Numbered from the stretch's first letter, positions 41,672-51,312 are shown. The stretch is 64,000 nucleotides of DNA from Allocoprococcus sp004560705 (GCF_052065755.1 NZ_JBQHTK010000015.1:1-64000), one strand, 5' to 3'. A program made the numbers and translations. Notes: a model not told the origin generated them from the sequence alone.

Positions 41672-41679
41672 CTCCTTTC

Positions 41680-42114
41680 CTAGTTAAAAGGTAATTCCTC
41701 ATCAATTCCGTCCGGAATATTCATGAAGCCGTCACCAGCATCTACGCTTGGTGCCGGAGCCGGGGCGTTCTGATAAGACTGCGCGCCGCTCGCATTCTTG
41801 CTTTCTGCAAATTCCTGCTCCTCAACAACAACCTCTGTTGTATAGACCTTCACACCATCTCTGTTGGTATAGCTTCCGGTCTGGATTCGTCCGCAGACCG
41901 TAACGCGCATTCCCTGACGGAAATAACGTTCTGTAAATTCTGCGCTCTTACCGAAAACAACACAGTTGATAAAATCTGCACTCTGTTCTCCGTCACGCTT
42001 GAATCTACGGTCTACAGCCAATGTATATCTTGCAATAGCGAGAGCATTCTCACCTTGTGAATATCTTACTTCAGGATCTCTTGTCAAACGTCCCATTAAA
42101 ACCACTTTATTCAT
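41680..42114 (-). CDS. ssb: single-stranded DNA-binding protein
   Basis: A 144-residue SSB. OB fold about 1-105: MNKVVLMGRLTRDPEVRYSQ, FINCVVFGKSAEFTERYFRQGM. A Pro/Ala-rich linker leads to the acidic partner-binding tip DGIDEELPFN, close to the usual D-D-I-P-F. It coats single-stranded DNA and recruits repair and replication proteins. Middle gene of rpsF-ssb-rpsR. Confidence 0.96.
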   Translation of the reverse strand: MNKVVLMGRLTRDPEVRYSQGENALAIARYTLAVDRRFKRDGEQSADFINCVVFGKSAEFTERYFRQGMRVTVCGRIQTGSYTNRDGVKVYTTEVVVEEQEFAESKNASGAQSYQNAPAPAPSVDAGDGFMNIPDGIDEELPFN

Positions 42115-42127
42115 ACGCTGCCTCTTT

Positions 42128-42415
42128 CTAAGCTTCGTCTTTCACGCATAAATATCTGATTACACCGTCCATGATACGGATTCTCTTCTCAACTTCGCCC
42201 GGTGTAGTTGTATCAGATTCGAAGTGGACAAAGTAGTAATAAGCTTCTTTCATTTTCTGGATTTCGTAAGCTAATCTTCTCTTTCCCCATTCATCAACGT
42301 CAGTTACGTTACCGCCGAAACGTGTTACAAGTGCTTTCACCTTTTCGATAACTTCTGCTCTGGCGTCGTCTTCGAGTTTTGCGCTGACAACAACTGCTAA
42401 TTCATATTTGCTCAT
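42128..42415 (-). CDS. rpsF: 30S ribosomal protein S6
   Basis: A 95-residue S6: MSKYELAVVVSAKLEDDAR, WGKRRLAYEIQKMKEAYYYFVHF and VEKRIRIMDGVIRYLCV. The start was set at 42415 behind AAGGAGG; a longer open frame is only leader sequence. First gene of the operon. In many bacteria an S6:S18 complex binds the leader and represses the operon. Confidence 0.96.
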   Translation of the reverse strand: MSKYELAVVVSAKLEDDARAEVIEKVKALVTRFGGNVTDVDEWGKRRLAYEIQKMKEAYYYFVHFESDTTTPGEVEKRIRIMDGVIRYLCVKDEA

Positions 42416-42480
42416 GTCCTGCACCTCCTTATGGTCTCTGGCTCCCGGATTCGCCGGGAACAAGGATAAAAATAGTATAT
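42416..42480 (-). promoter_or_regulatory. rpsF leader with hairpin, possible S6:S18 autoregulatory site
   Basis: A CCCGG/CCGGG hairpin (42444-42458) lies just upstream of the ribosome site, and a TATACT -10 box is about 60 bases upstream of the start. The placement resembles the rpsF leader bound by S6:S18. I have not verified the full conserved fold. Confidence 0.35.
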
Positions 42481-42516
42481 CACAAGTTGGTATGATACCA
42501 TAAATCAACACACGTT

Positions 42517-42711
42517 TCAAGCTTTTTTTCTAATTTCTTTTGTATTTTTCTCCACAAGTTTTCTGGAAACCATCACCTGATGTCCGCATCCCTGGCATTT
42601 CAGCCGGAAATCTGCTCCCACACGCAAGATCTCCCACTCCGAGTTTCCGCAGGGATGTGGCTTTTTCATCCGGATGATGTCTCCCACTTCGAATTTTACA
42701 TCTATAGCCAT
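42517..42711 (-). CDS. DUF951 family protein
   Basis: A 64-residue protein: VKFEVGDIIRMKKPHPCGN, EWEILRVGADFRLKCQGCGH, VMVSRKLVEKN. The P-H-P-C-G and C-x-G-C-G-H cysteines suggest a zinc ribbon. DUF951 genes usually lie near rpsF, as here. Function unknown. GAGGAG precedes the start. Confidence 0.9.
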   Translation of the reverse strand: MAIDVKFEVGDIIRMKKPHPCGNSEWEILRVGADFRLKCQGCGHQVMVSRKLVEKNTKEIRKKA

Positions 42712-42740
42712 CTTCTCCTCCTGTTTTTCAATTTTGTTTC

Positions 42741-43859
42741 CTAATTTTTGACCTCAACCAGCATCCCGTGAACGACTAAACGTTCATCATTATTCGCCTT
42801 TGTACAGGTTGAAAGCGTTACAATTTTGGAATCCAGATCCGGTTCCACACCTGTATCGTAAAAGCTGGATTCTTTTGTTATTTGAAGGAATGACCGGAAC
42901 GCCTCATCATCCGCAAATTCATATGTATAATTCTCAGCTATATCTTTTACAATGCCCGCAGAATAGATCTGATATTTCAGCTGTGCGCCATCCGGAGTAT
43001 AAATATAAAAGCAAGGATATTTCTTCCAGAACTCTTCACTTTCATATTCATCCAGTTCATTAAACATCGTTCCGTTATTCATATGATGTCCGTAAATAAT
43101 TGTATTTCTGTCAGTAAAATCCGGATTATTATCCACATTAACGAAAATCGTTCCAACCGTATTCTCATACCCCTTAAACGTCTTCGACAAATATTCACTG
43201 TTGTCTTTTCCCTGAACTACCGGATAATTTATAATCGCAGGTTCATCGAAACGAATCCATGCCACGACGTCCGGGTTGATTTCCTTCAACGCGTCAAAGT
43301 CCACCTGATAACGATCCGCTTCCTCTTGATCAATGCTCACAACCGTTTTCTCAATTTCGTCATATTCTGCTTCTCCTTTGTGATATCCATAATAAATATC
43401 AAACAACTGATAAGCTGAGTATGCAAAAACTGCCAGAGCAATAATCAAAATGATCTTGCTGATAACTCCAGCCGCCTTTGAGCCTTTACTGTGCCGTTTC
43501 CTTGGGCCTCTTCTGTGCGTTTTCTTTTTGTGTCCCGTGCTTTTTCCAGCCATATGCTCTGATTGCATTTCTTTTTCCTGTATGCCGGTATGCTCCGCAT
43601 ACTCTTTTTTCGGACGTTTTCTACGCTGTTCTTCGTTCATTCCTTCCGGGCGTCTTTTCGGGCGTTCATTCATCATACCTTCCGAATGTTTTCGCCGACG
43701 TTCTTCTCCCGCTCCTTCCGGACGCTTCCTACGACGTTCTTCTCCTGCTCCTTCCGGACGCTTCCTACGACGTTCTTCTCCTGCCCCTTCCGGACGCTTT
43801 TTTCTATTTTCTTTCTGTATATCTTCTTTTTTTATTTCCCTATTTTTTTCTTCTTCCAT
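42741..43859 (-). CDS. class B sortase with repetitive basic N-terminus
   Basis: A 372-residue sortase. A cytoplasmic N-terminus with about five tandem 12-residue repeats (RRKRPEGAGEER type) precedes a membrane helix (about 135-155) and the extracytoplasmic sortase domain: catalytic His in IYGHHMNNG, Cys in TLSTCTK, Arg in NNDERLVVHG. Sortases anchor surface proteins through a C-terminal sorting motif. No substrate gene is adjacent, so it likely has a housekeeping or distant substrate. The repeat array is encoded by 36-bp DNA repeats that can change copy number. Confidence 0.88.
   Translation of the reverse strand: MEEEKNREIKKEDIQKENRKKRPEGAGEERRRKRPEGAGEERRRKRPEGAGEERRRKHSEGMMNERPKRRPEGMNEEQRRKRPKKEYAEHTGIQEKEMQSEHMAGKSTGHKKKTHRRGPRKRHSKGSKAAGVISKIILIIALAVFAYSAYQLFDIYYGYHKGEAEYDEIEKTVVSIDQEEADRYQVDFDALKEINPDVVAWIRFDEPAIINYPVVQGKDNSEYLSKTFKGYENTVGTIFVNVDNNPDFTDRNTIIYGHHMNNGTMFNELDEYESEEFWKKYPCFYIYTPDGAQLKYQIYSAGIVKDIAENYTYEFADDEAFRSFLQITKESSFYDTGVEPDLDSKIVTLSTCTKANNDERLVVHGMLVEVKN
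43689..43804. repeat. 36-bp tandem repeats in the sortase gene
   Basis: At least two near-identical copies begin at 43725 and 43761 (CTTCCTACGACGTTCTTCTC... on the plus strand), with degenerate copies on both sides. One base differs between the two best copies. Confidence 0.75.
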
Positions 43860-44009
43860 TACTGCCTCCCGGGAATCTTGTTATAACCAGAAGTATAACA
43901 CACTTTTTAGACTTTTTTAATAAGAAGTTTATTGATTCCACAGAAAGTCTGTGTAAAATAATAATATACCTTTTACCACAACACTACTATAAAGATTGGA
44001 TGATTAGAA

Positions 44010-44405
44010 ATGAAAGAAAAATTTATGCGTTTTATGTATGGTCGCTATGGGGTCGATTCTTTTGGAAGATTTATGATGTGGACCGGAATTATCATGTTTC
44101 TTCTTTCCGGCTTTTTTCGATGGAACTTTTTGTACTATCTGGCGTTGGTAATACTTATTTATACTTATTTCAGAATGTTCTCCAGAAACATTTACAAGAG
44201 ATCCTCCGAGAATCAATCTTTTCTGAAAGCGACCGCAGGCATTCGGAACTTCTGGTGGAACCAAAAAAAACTTTTCAAGCAGCGTAAGACGCATCATATC
44301 TATAAATGTCCTTCCTGCAAACAGAAAATCCGTGTTCCAAGAGGAAAGGGCAAGATTGAAATTCGCTGTCCGAAATGTCAGACTACCTTTATTAAACGCA
44401 GCTGA
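44010..44405 (+). CDS. small membrane protein with C-terminal zinc ribbon
   Basis: A 131-residue protein. Two membrane helices (about 20-35 and 40-55), a basic segment, then a zinc ribbon: CPSCKQKIRVPRGKGKIEIRCPKC. Proteins of this layout are frequent and uncharacterised in Clostridia. The start at 44010 follows a weak GATTAG site. Its own terminator lies downstream. Confidence 0.8.
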   Translation: MKEKFMRFMYGRYGVDSFGRFMMWTGIIMFLLSGFFRWNFLYYLALVILIYTYFRMFSRNIYKRSSENQSFLKATAGIRNFWWNQKKLFKQRKTHHIYKCPSCKQKIRVPRGKGKIEIRCPKCQTTFIKRS

Positions 44406-44428
44406 TATTCTTAATTTCAATACATAAT

Positions 44429-44457
44429 TTAAGGGAGCATATCACATGCTCCCTTAA
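44429..44457 (+). terminator. rho-independent terminator
   Basis: Perfect 12-bp stem (44429-44440 with 44446-44457), five-base loop, T-rich flank. Confidence 0.8.
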
Positions 44458-44643
44458 TCTATATATTTTCGGCATCATTCTGTTGATATTTCGTTTTGTT
44501 TCTTTCTGAAATATCATTATATCACTACAGATTTTTTTGCTTCAACTCTTTTCCCCATTTTCGTATAGATATGTTATACTTATGCATAGCGTTGCCTTAC
44601 ACCATTGGTGTATTGCGCAAAAACACAAAAAAGGAGATTTTAT

Positions 44644-45960
44644 ATGAAAAAAGGAAATTGGAAAGCACTTCTTCCGATCGGAGTCTTCCTGATCATGTAT
44701 CTAGGCCTGGGAATTCTTTTTGAATACGGGCTGCATATCACAATGGGCTTCTATAATATTCCCATAGTAGTCTGTTTTCTGGCTGCTCTTCTGGTCGCCT
44801 GCCTTCAGAATCCAAAACTGAGTTTTGATGAAAAGCTGAAGGTCATGGCAAAAGGAGTCGGGGATAAGGATATCATCACTATGATTCTTATTTTCATGAC
44901 CGCCGGAATTTTTGTCGGTGTTGTCGGCAGAAGCAGTGCTGAAAGCGTTGCCTATTTTCTGCTTTCACTGATTCCCGCGCGCTATGCAGTTATTGTACTT
45001 TTTATAGTCAGCTGTTTTGTATCTCTTGCCATGGGAACCTCCGTCGGAACGATCACTTTAATCACACCGATTGCTCTCGCCGTAGCTGAAGGTTCCGGTT
45101 TTGCCGCACCACTCTGTATCGGTTCTGTCATGAGCGGTGCCATGTTCGGTGACAACCTATCTTTCATTTCCGATACCACGATCGCCGCCTGCAATGGACA
45201 GGGCTGTGAAATGAAAGACAAATTCCGTGCCAATTTTGCCATTGCCCTTCCTGCGGCGTTGATCACTCTGTTCGTGTTCTTTATCCGCACCTCAGGGCAT
45301 GCAGGATCTACGAATTTTCATACCGATTACAACCTGATCCAGGTTAGTCCTTATCTGCTCGTCCTGATTGGTGGAATCATCGGCATCAATGTATTTGTTG
45401 TCCTTTTGATTGGCATTGCATCCGGCTCCGTCATCATGCTCGCGACAGGCACCACAAAGGCCACAGAACTTCTGAGCCACATGGGAGACGGTGTTTCCAG
45501 CATGTATGAGACTACCATGGTCGCTATCCTCGTTGCCACCCTCTGTGCTCTGATTCACGAATACGGAGGATTCACCGCCCTTCTCGGTCTGGTCAAACGC
45601 ATATTCAAAAGCAGGAAAAGCGGAAAGCTTGGCATGGGGCTTCTTGTTGGTGCAATGGACATTGCCACCGCAAATAATACCGTGGCAATCGTCATGGCTA
45701 ACCCGATTGCGCGCGAAATGGCTGAAGATTATCAGATCTCTCCCCAAAATGCCGCTTCTATACTGGATACATTTTCCTGCGTCTTCCAGGGGATTATCCC
45801 ATACGGTGCACAGATGCTTGTGGCAATCTCGGCAGCTGCAGGACTAGGATATGAGATTTCAGCATTTGACATTATGCCGAATCTTTATTACCCCTATCTT
45901 CTGCTGATCAGTTCCCTGGTGTTTATCTTTCTTGTTCCGGAACGGGATACAAATAGATAA
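44644..45960 (+). CDS. NhaC-family Na+/H+ antiporter-like transporter
   Basis: A 438-residue membrane protein with about eleven helices. Family motifs include FMTAGIFVGVVGRSSAESVAYF, MGTSVGTITLITPIALAVAEG and SGAMFGDNLSFISDTTIAAC with the conserved F-G-D-N-L-S-x-I-S-D-T-T. NhaC proteins exchange sodium for protons, though some relatives move amino acids or dicarboxylates. The start was set at 44644, seven bases after AAGGAG. Monocistronic. Confidence 0.88.
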   Translation: MKKGNWKALLPIGVFLIMYLGLGILFEYGLHITMGFYNIPIVVCFLAALLVACLQNPKLSFDEKLKVMAKGVGDKDIITMILIFMTAGIFVGVVGRSSAESVAYFLLSLIPARYAVIVLFIVSCFVSLAMGTSVGTITLITPIALAVAEGSGFAAPLCIGSVMSGAMFGDNLSFISDTTIAACNGQGCEMKDKFRANFAIALPAALITLFVFFIRTSGHAGSTNFHTDYNLIQVSPYLLVLIGGIIGINVFVVLLIGIASGSVIMLATGTTKATELLSHMGDGVSSMYETTMVAILVATLCALIHEYGGFTALLGLVKRIFKSRKSGKLGMGLLVGAMDIATANNTVAIVMANPIAREMAEDYQISPQNAASILDTFSCVFQGIIPYGAQMLVAISAAAGLGYEISAFDIMPNLYYPYLLLISSLVFIFLVPERDTNR

Positions 45961-46062
45961 CGGATTGCACAAAATTTCAAAATAGGATTGCATTTTGTTT
46001 CAAAATCTGTTTATCTATTAAGTAGAATACATATTAATTTCAACTTAGCGAGGTGTAGAAAA

Positions 46063-46923
46063 ATGAAACCTATCAAAGAAGGAAAAGTCCGTGAGATTTA
46101 TGATAACGGCGATAGCCTGATTATGGTTGCAACAGACCGTATCAGTTGTTTTGATGTGATTTTGAACAACACAGTGACCAAGAAAGGAACTGTTCTGACT
46201 CAGATGTCCAAATTCTGGTTTGATCTGACTCAGGATATTCTTCCAAACCATATGATTTCTGTAGATGTAAAGGATATGCCGGAATACTTCCAGCAGCCAC
46301 AGTTTGACGGTAACAGCATGATGTGCCGTAAACTGAACATGCTCCCGATTGAATGTATCGTGCGTGGATATATCACCGGAAGTGGCTGGGCAAGCTATCA
46401 GGAAAACGGAACCGTATGCGGAATCAAACTTCCGGAAGGTTTAAAAGAATCCGATAAACTTCCGGAACCTATTTACACACCATCTACCAAAGCCGAGATC
46501 GGTGACCATGATGAAAATATTTCTTATGAACAAAGTATTACTCATCTGGAAAAATATTTCCCGGGAAAAGGGGAAGAATATGCCGCAAAGCTTCGTGACA
46601 ACACTATTGCACTTTATAAGAAATGTGCAGATTATGCACTAAACCGCGGAATCATCATTGCAGACACCAAGTTTGAATTCGGTCTGGATGAAGAAGGAAA
46701 TCTGGTGATCGGTGATGAGATGCTGACTCCGGATAGCTCTCGTTTCTGGCCTGCTGAAGGATATGAACCAGGCCATAGTCAGCCCTCCTTCGACAAACAG
46801 TTTGCCCGCGACTGGCTGAAAGCGAATCCGGATAATGACTGGACTCTTCCGGATGAGATTGTTCAGAAAACAATCGATAAATATTTGCAGAGCTACGAAA
46901 TGCTTACAGGCAAAACACTTTAA
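46063..46923 (+). CDS. purC: phosphoribosylaminoimidazole-succinocarboxamide synthase
   Basis: A 286-residue SAICAR synthetase of purine synthesis. Motifs: EGKVREIYDNGDSLIMVATDRISCFD, ECIVRGYITGSGWASY, IADTKFEFGLDEEGNLVIGDEMLTPDSSRFW. It joins CAIR and aspartate with ATP. The start at 46063 follows GAGGTG. It stands alone, away from other pur genes, with its own terminator. Confidence 0.95.
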   Translation: MKPIKEGKVREIYDNGDSLIMVATDRISCFDVILNNTVTKKGTVLTQMSKFWFDLTQDILPNHMISVDVKDMPEYFQQPQFDGNSMMCRKLNMLPIECIVRGYITGSGWASYQENGTVCGIKLPEGLKESDKLPEPIYTPSTKAEIGDHDENISYEQSITHLEKYFPGKGEEYAAKLRDNTIALYKKCADYALNRGIIIADTKFEFGLDEEGNLVIGDEMLTPDSSRFWPAEGYEPGHSQPSFDKQFARDWLKANPDNDWTLPDEIVQKTIDKYLQSYEMLTGKTL

Positions 46924-46937
46924 TATATAAGAAACAT

Positions 46938-46981
46938 TACGAGAATCTTCCCACTGTAACATAATATGGAAGATTCTCGTA
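46938..46981 (+). terminator. rho-independent terminator
   Basis: Perfect 14-bp stem (46938-46951 with 46968-46981) followed by TTTTT. Confidence 0.85.
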
Positions 46982-47013
46982 TTTTTACACCAATAAAAGG
47001 AGGTTCTTGAATC

Positions 47014-47943
47014 ATGTCAGATACGCACATTTCCTCTCTCTATGAATACAGACAACATGGAACGCTGGAATTCCCTTATGTTGTCTATCATTTTCAAATT
47101 CCGGTTTCCCTGTATTCCTGCCCTATGCACTGGCACGATGAGATGGAATTGATGTTTGTTCAGAGCGGATGCTGTACCGTTACACTGAACAAAGTGCCTT
47201 TTACTGTCCACACAGGGGATATCGTGCCAATCCTTCCCGGGATGCTGCACGCCATTGAACAACTCCATGAAGAAACCTGTGAGTACTTCAGTATTTTATT
47301 TGATCTAAAGATGTTGGGACAAGATTCGCCTTCCGACTACTGTTACACTACATATATAAAGCCTTATCTGGACGAGCAGATTTCCCTTCCTTTCCGGATT
47401 CCTTCCAACCATCCACAGCACGACCGGATTTCCGAGATACTGACTTCCCTTACACAGACTATCTCCGAGTCCTCCCATGGATACGAACTATTCGTGAAGT
47501 CTCAGCTTTACCGGATTTTCTGGCTGTTCGAATCACTGCAAGGGCGAACATTACATGCTCCTCCCGACCATTCACAGCTCACCCAGATTAAAAAGATAAA
47601 AGAACTACTTCTTTTTATCCACTCGAATTATGCGAGTCCCTTGTCTCTTAAGGGAGCCGCTGATTTCTGCGGCTACAGTGTCTCTTATTTTACAAAGTTC
47701 TTCAAGTCATTTACCGGAATGACCCTGGTTGAATACATGAACCATTATCGTCTGGAAAAAGCGTGCGAACTGCTTCTTACCACCGATTTAAGCGTGATTG
47801 AAATTTCTGAAAATACCGGTTTTGAAAATCACTCATATTTCATCCGGTTATTTCGCAGGCAATATCAGATGACACCTTTGAAATACCGCCGATCAAGTGA
47901 CAGAAAGGAGCAATTATGTCAGGAACCATCTCTCAGCAGGTAG
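47014..47943 (+). CDS. AraC-family regulator
   Basis: A 309-residue regulator. N-terminal cupin about 25-110 (CPMHWHDEMELMFVQSGCC, GDIVPILPGMLHAIEQ). C-terminal helix-turn-helix pair about 200-295 (LKGAADFCGYSVSYFTKFFKSFTGMT, VIEISENTGFENHSYFIRLFRRQYQMTPLKYR). AAAGGAGG precedes the start. Its end overlaps the next AraC gene by 28 bases, so they form one unit upstream of glycogen phosphorylase. It probably senses a sugar and controls carbohydrate genes. Confidence 0.9.
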   Translation: MSDTHISSLYEYRQHGTLEFPYVVYHFQIPVSLYSCPMHWHDEMELMFVQSGCCTVTLNKVPFTVHTGDIVPILPGMLHAIEQLHEETCEYFSILFDLKMLGQDSPSDYCYTTYIKPYLDEQISLPFRIPSNHPQHDRISEILTSLTQTISESSHGYELFVKSQLYRIFWLFESLQGRTLHAPPDHSQLTQIKKIKELLLFIHSNYASPLSLKGAADFCGYSVSYFTKFFKSFTGMTLVEYMNHYRLEKACELLLTTDLSVIEISENTGFENHSYFIRLFRRQYQMTPLKYRRSSDRKEQLCQEPSLSR

Positions 47944-48806
47944 ACAATACTTTAAAAGAGCTCGGCTCTCATGGATCCTTTGAACTACCAGTAGAAACCT
48001 ACACCGACAACTGCGAGATCTTCCGTTCTCTCTACCTGCACTGGCATGAAGAAATGGAATTTATCTTCATCGAATCCGGAAGCGGACTGGTACGGTTAAA
48101 CCGAGAGGCACTCCGTGTCAGAGAAGGTGATCTGCTGATTGTGAACCGTGGGGTCCTGCATTCCATGAAAACGGATCCACGCCACATCCTCTACTATAAA
48201 AGCATTGTTTTTGATCTGAATTATCTTGCAGGAACCGCCGGGGACTTATGTCAAGAGCGTCTAATCGCTCCGCTGGCGGCAAATCAGGCGGAATTTGTTC
48301 ATCGTATCACGCCGGATGTCTCCGGCTACGACCGCCTTATGGAGATTTTCGGTCAAATCCACTCTTGTCTTGACAAAAAGGAACCTTATTATTATGTACG
48401 TCTCAAGGCACTATTCTACGCATTTTTCTATGAAATGCTCGCAGGAAATTACATCATCACCTCAGACCACGCTGAGCAGAATAAGAGTCTTTCTTCTATA
48501 AAAAATGTGCTGGACTACATCAACTCACATTACAATGAACCGTTGAATGCCAAAGAACTGGCAGGGCTTTCCAACTACAGCGAATACTATTTCATGAAAC
48601 TATTCCGCCAGTATACCGGAAAAACTCTGATTGAATATATCAATGACCTACGTCTGGAAAAATCAAAGACGCTTCTTCTGCATTCCGATGACTCCGTCAC
48701 AGAAATCGCGCTGGAATGCGGATTTAACAACACAAGCTACTACATCAAGAAATTCCAGCAGGCAAACGGAATCTCTCCCCACAAATTTCGCAAGAACATG
48801 TCATAA
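47916..48806 (+). CDS. second AraC-family regulator
   Basis: A 296-residue paralogue of the preceding gene with the same layout: cupin (LYLHWHEEMEFIFIESGSG) and double helix-turn-helix (AKELAGLSNYSEYYFMKLFRQYTGKT, VTEIALECGFNNTSYYIKKFQQANGISPHKFR). It starts inside the upstream gene behind GAAAGGAG. Tandem AraC pairs may act as a heteromer or respond to two related sugars. Followed 95 bases later by glgP. Confidence 0.9.
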   Translation: MSGTISQQVDNTLKELGSHGSFELPVETYTDNCEIFRSLYLHWHEEMEFIFIESGSGLVRLNREALRVREGDLLIVNRGVLHSMKTDPRHILYYKSIVFDLNYLAGTAGDLCQERLIAPLAANQAEFVHRITPDVSGYDRLMEIFGQIHSCLDKKEPYYYVRLKALFYAFFYEMLAGNYIITSDHAEQNKSLSSIKNVLDYINSHYNEPLNAKELAGLSNYSEYYFMKLFRQYTGKTLIEYINDLRLEKSKTLLLHSDDSVTEIALECGFNNTSYYIKKFQQANGISPHKFRKNMS

Positions 48807-48901
48807 CAGAACAATTTTGTTGTATTTTTCACCTTTCAGGGCGTGCTATAGTCTATACATACACAGTAAACAGACATTTACCCCTGAAAGGAGATACAAC
48901 A

Positions 48902-51160
48902 ATGAAATCATTAGAAAATTTAATTTTTGACATGTTTGGAAAAGACTGTTCACAGTGTTCAGATGAAGAAATTTACCATGCATTATTAGTTTATACAAAA
49001 AAAGCACTTTCTGAGAAAGGCTATCAGGATGGCAAAAAGAAAATTTACTATATTTCTGCAGAATTTCTGATTGGAAAGCTGCTTTCCAATAACCTGATCA
49101 ATCTCGGTATTTATGATGAGGTTGCAAAATTCCTTGAAGAAAATGGCAAATCTATTTCAAAAATCGAAGAAGTGGAACCGGAGCCATCTCTCGGAAACGG
49201 TGGCCTTGGACGACTGGCGGCATGCTTCCTTGACTCCATCGCCACACTTGGACTTCCGGGTGAAGGAATCGGTCTCAATTATCACCTTGGACTTTTCAAG
49301 CAGGTATTCGAGAACCACCTGCAGAAAGAAACTCCAAATCCATGGCTGACAGACGAAAGCTGGTTAACACCGACCGGCATTTCCTATATGGTTCCTTACC
49401 GCGGCTTTATGCTCAAATCATCTTTATATGACATTGATGTAGCCGGATATCAAAACAAATCCATCCGTCTGCGCCTCTTTGATATCGACATCGCAGAGGA
49501 AAGTATTGTCGGCGATGGAATTACATTTGACAAAAATGATATTCTCCACAATCTGACCTTATTCCTCTATCCGGATGACAGCGACGATGCCGGAAGAAAA
49601 CTGCGGATCTACCAGCAGTATTTTATGGTCAGCAACGCTGCACAGCTGATCCTCGATGAAGCAGTAAGTAAAGGATGTAACCTGCACGATCTTGCAGACT
49701 ATGCTGTTGTCCAGATCAATGATACACATCCAAGTATGATCATTCCGGAATTCATCCGTCTCCTTACCGAAAGGGGAATTGAATTCGAGGAAGCCTGCGA
49801 TATCGTGACACACGTATGTGCTTACACCAACCACACGATTCTGGCCGAAGCACTGGAGAAATGGCCAATCAGCTATCTGGAAGAAGTTGTTCCTCACCTG
49901 ATGCCGATCATCCGCCGCCTGGATGAACGTGTCAAGATGCAGTATCCGCAGGAAGCCGTTGCCATCATCGACAAAAACAATCTGGTTCATATGGCACATA
50001 TGGATATTCATTATGGATTCTCAATTAACGGTGTGGCTGCGCTTCATACGGAAATCCTGAAAAGCAGTGAATTAAAAGCTTTTTATGATATTTACCCGGA
50101 AAAATTCAATAATAAAACCAACGGAATCACTTTCCGTCGCTGGCTGCTTCACTGCAATCATGCACTGAGCGATTATATTTCCAGCCTGATCGGTACAGAT
50201 TATAAGAAAGATGCCTCCGCTCTCGAGAACCTTCTGAAATACAAAGAAAACGAAGATGTTTTAAATACACTTCTTGAAATCAAAACAAATGCGAAGAAAG
50301 TATGCAAAGACTTTATTCTGGAAAATACCGGTGTCGAAATTAACGAAAACAGCATCTTCGACATTCAGATCAAACGTCTGCATGAGTACAAACGCCAGCA
50401 GCTGAATGCTCTGTACATCATTAATAAATATCTGGATATTAAGGCAGGCAACAAACCCGAACAGCCAATCACTTTCATTTTCGGCGCAAAGGCTGCTCCG
50501 GCTTATGTAATTGCAAAAGACATTATTCATCTTCTCCTCTGCCTGCAGGAGCTGATTGCAAACGATCCGGAAGTTGCTCCATACATAAAACTCGTTATGG
50601 TGGAAAACTACAATGTAACCGCTGCCGAAAAATTAATTCCGGCCTGCGATATTTCCGAACAGATCTCACTTGCATCAAAAGAAGCGAGCGGAACCGGAAA
50701 TATGAAGTTCATGCTGAACGGTGCTGTCACACTCGGAACCATGGATGGTGCAAATGTAGAGATCAGCGATCTTGTAGGCCCTGAGAACATTTATATCTTC
50801 GGAGAATCAAGCGAGGCTGTGATTGAGCACTATGCAAAGAGTGACTACAATGCTTACGCAATCTACTCTTCTGACGAACGCATCAAGACATGTGTGGATT
50901 TCATCGTTGGAGACGAAATGAAAAAGATTGGAAATGAAGAAAACCTGACCAGACTTCACGATGAGCTGGTTCACAAAGACTGGTTCATGACCCTTCTTGA
51001 TTTCAACGATTACACCGAAACCAAAGAACGCATGCTCGCCGATTACAGCGACAGAACTGCATGGGCCAAAATGATGTTGGTAAATATTGCGAAAGCCGGA
51101 TTTTTCTCATCTGACAGAACAATTGAACAATATAACAAAGATATCTGGCATTTGAACTAA
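48902..51160 (+). CDS. glgP: glycogen/starch/maltodextrin phosphorylase
   Basis: A 752-residue GT35 phosphorylase that releases glucose-1-phosphate from alpha-1,4-glucans. Motifs: EPSLGNGGLGRLAACFLDS, GEGIGLNYHLGLF, INDTHPSMIIPE, KTNGITFRRWL, and the pyridoxal phosphate lysine K602 in SGTGNMKFMLNG. The length is shorter than the ~810-residue enteric enzymes, which is common in Clostridia. A GAAAGGAG site lies before the ATG; TGCTATAGT near 48844-48852 is a candidate extended -10. Confidence 0.95.
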   Translation: MKSLENLIFDMFGKDCSQCSDEEIYHALLVYTKKALSEKGYQDGKKKIYYISAEFLIGKLLSNNLINLGIYDEVAKFLEENGKSISKIEEVEPEPSLGNGGLGRLAACFLDSIATLGLPGEGIGLNYHLGLFKQVFENHLQKETPNPWLTDESWLTPTGISYMVPYRGFMLKSSLYDIDVAGYQNKSIRLRLFDIDIAEESIVGDGITFDKNDILHNLTLFLYPDDSDDAGRKLRIYQQYFMVSNAAQLILDEAVSKGCNLHDLADYAVVQINDTHPSMIIPEFIRLLTERGIEFEEACDIVTHVCAYTNHTILAEALEKWPISYLEEVVPHLMPIIRRLDERVKMQYPQEAVAIIDKNNLVHMAHMDIHYGFSINGVAALHTEILKSSELKAFYDIYPEKFNNKTNGITFRRWLLHCNHALSDYISSLIGTDYKKDASALENLLKYKENEDVLNTLLEIKTNAKKVCKDFILENTGVEINENSIFDIQIKRLHEYKRQQLNALYIINKYLDIKAGNKPEQPITFIFGAKAAPAYVIAKDIIHLLLCLQELIANDPEVAPYIKLVMVENYNVTAAEKLIPACDISEQISLASKEASGTGNMKFMLNGAVTLGTMDGANVEISDLVGPENIYIFGESSEAVIEHYAKSDYNAYAIYSSDERIKTCVDFIVGDEMKKIGNEENLTRLHDELVHKDWFMTLLDFNDYTETKERMLADYSDRTAWAKMMLVNIAKAGFFSSDRTIEQYNKDIWHLN

Positions 51161-51172
51161 GAAATGCAAAGC

Positions 51173-51213
51173 AGCGCGGATCCTACTGAATGTGTTTTAC
51201 ACGGATCCGCGCT
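51173..51213 (+). terminator. rho-independent terminator
   Basis: Perfect 11-bp stem AGCGCGGATCC/GGATCCGCGCT (51173-51183 with 51203-51213), then TTGTTATT. Confidence 0.8.
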
Positions 51214-51312
51214 TGTTATTGTTCGTTTTAATAATCTGACAAATTCTCGTCAAATCACTGGCACAGGATCCCCGATTTTGATACAATACAATTATAATCG
51301 GGAGGTACTACT

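Noticed and set aside
43689..43804. Regular repeats resembling a CRISPR array
   Set aside because: The repeats are contiguous 36-bp units without spacers and encode the sortase tail.
43478..44287. 269-residue open frame antisense to the sortase
   Set aside because: It is the complement of the low-complexity sortase repeats and runs into the 44010 gene in another frame.
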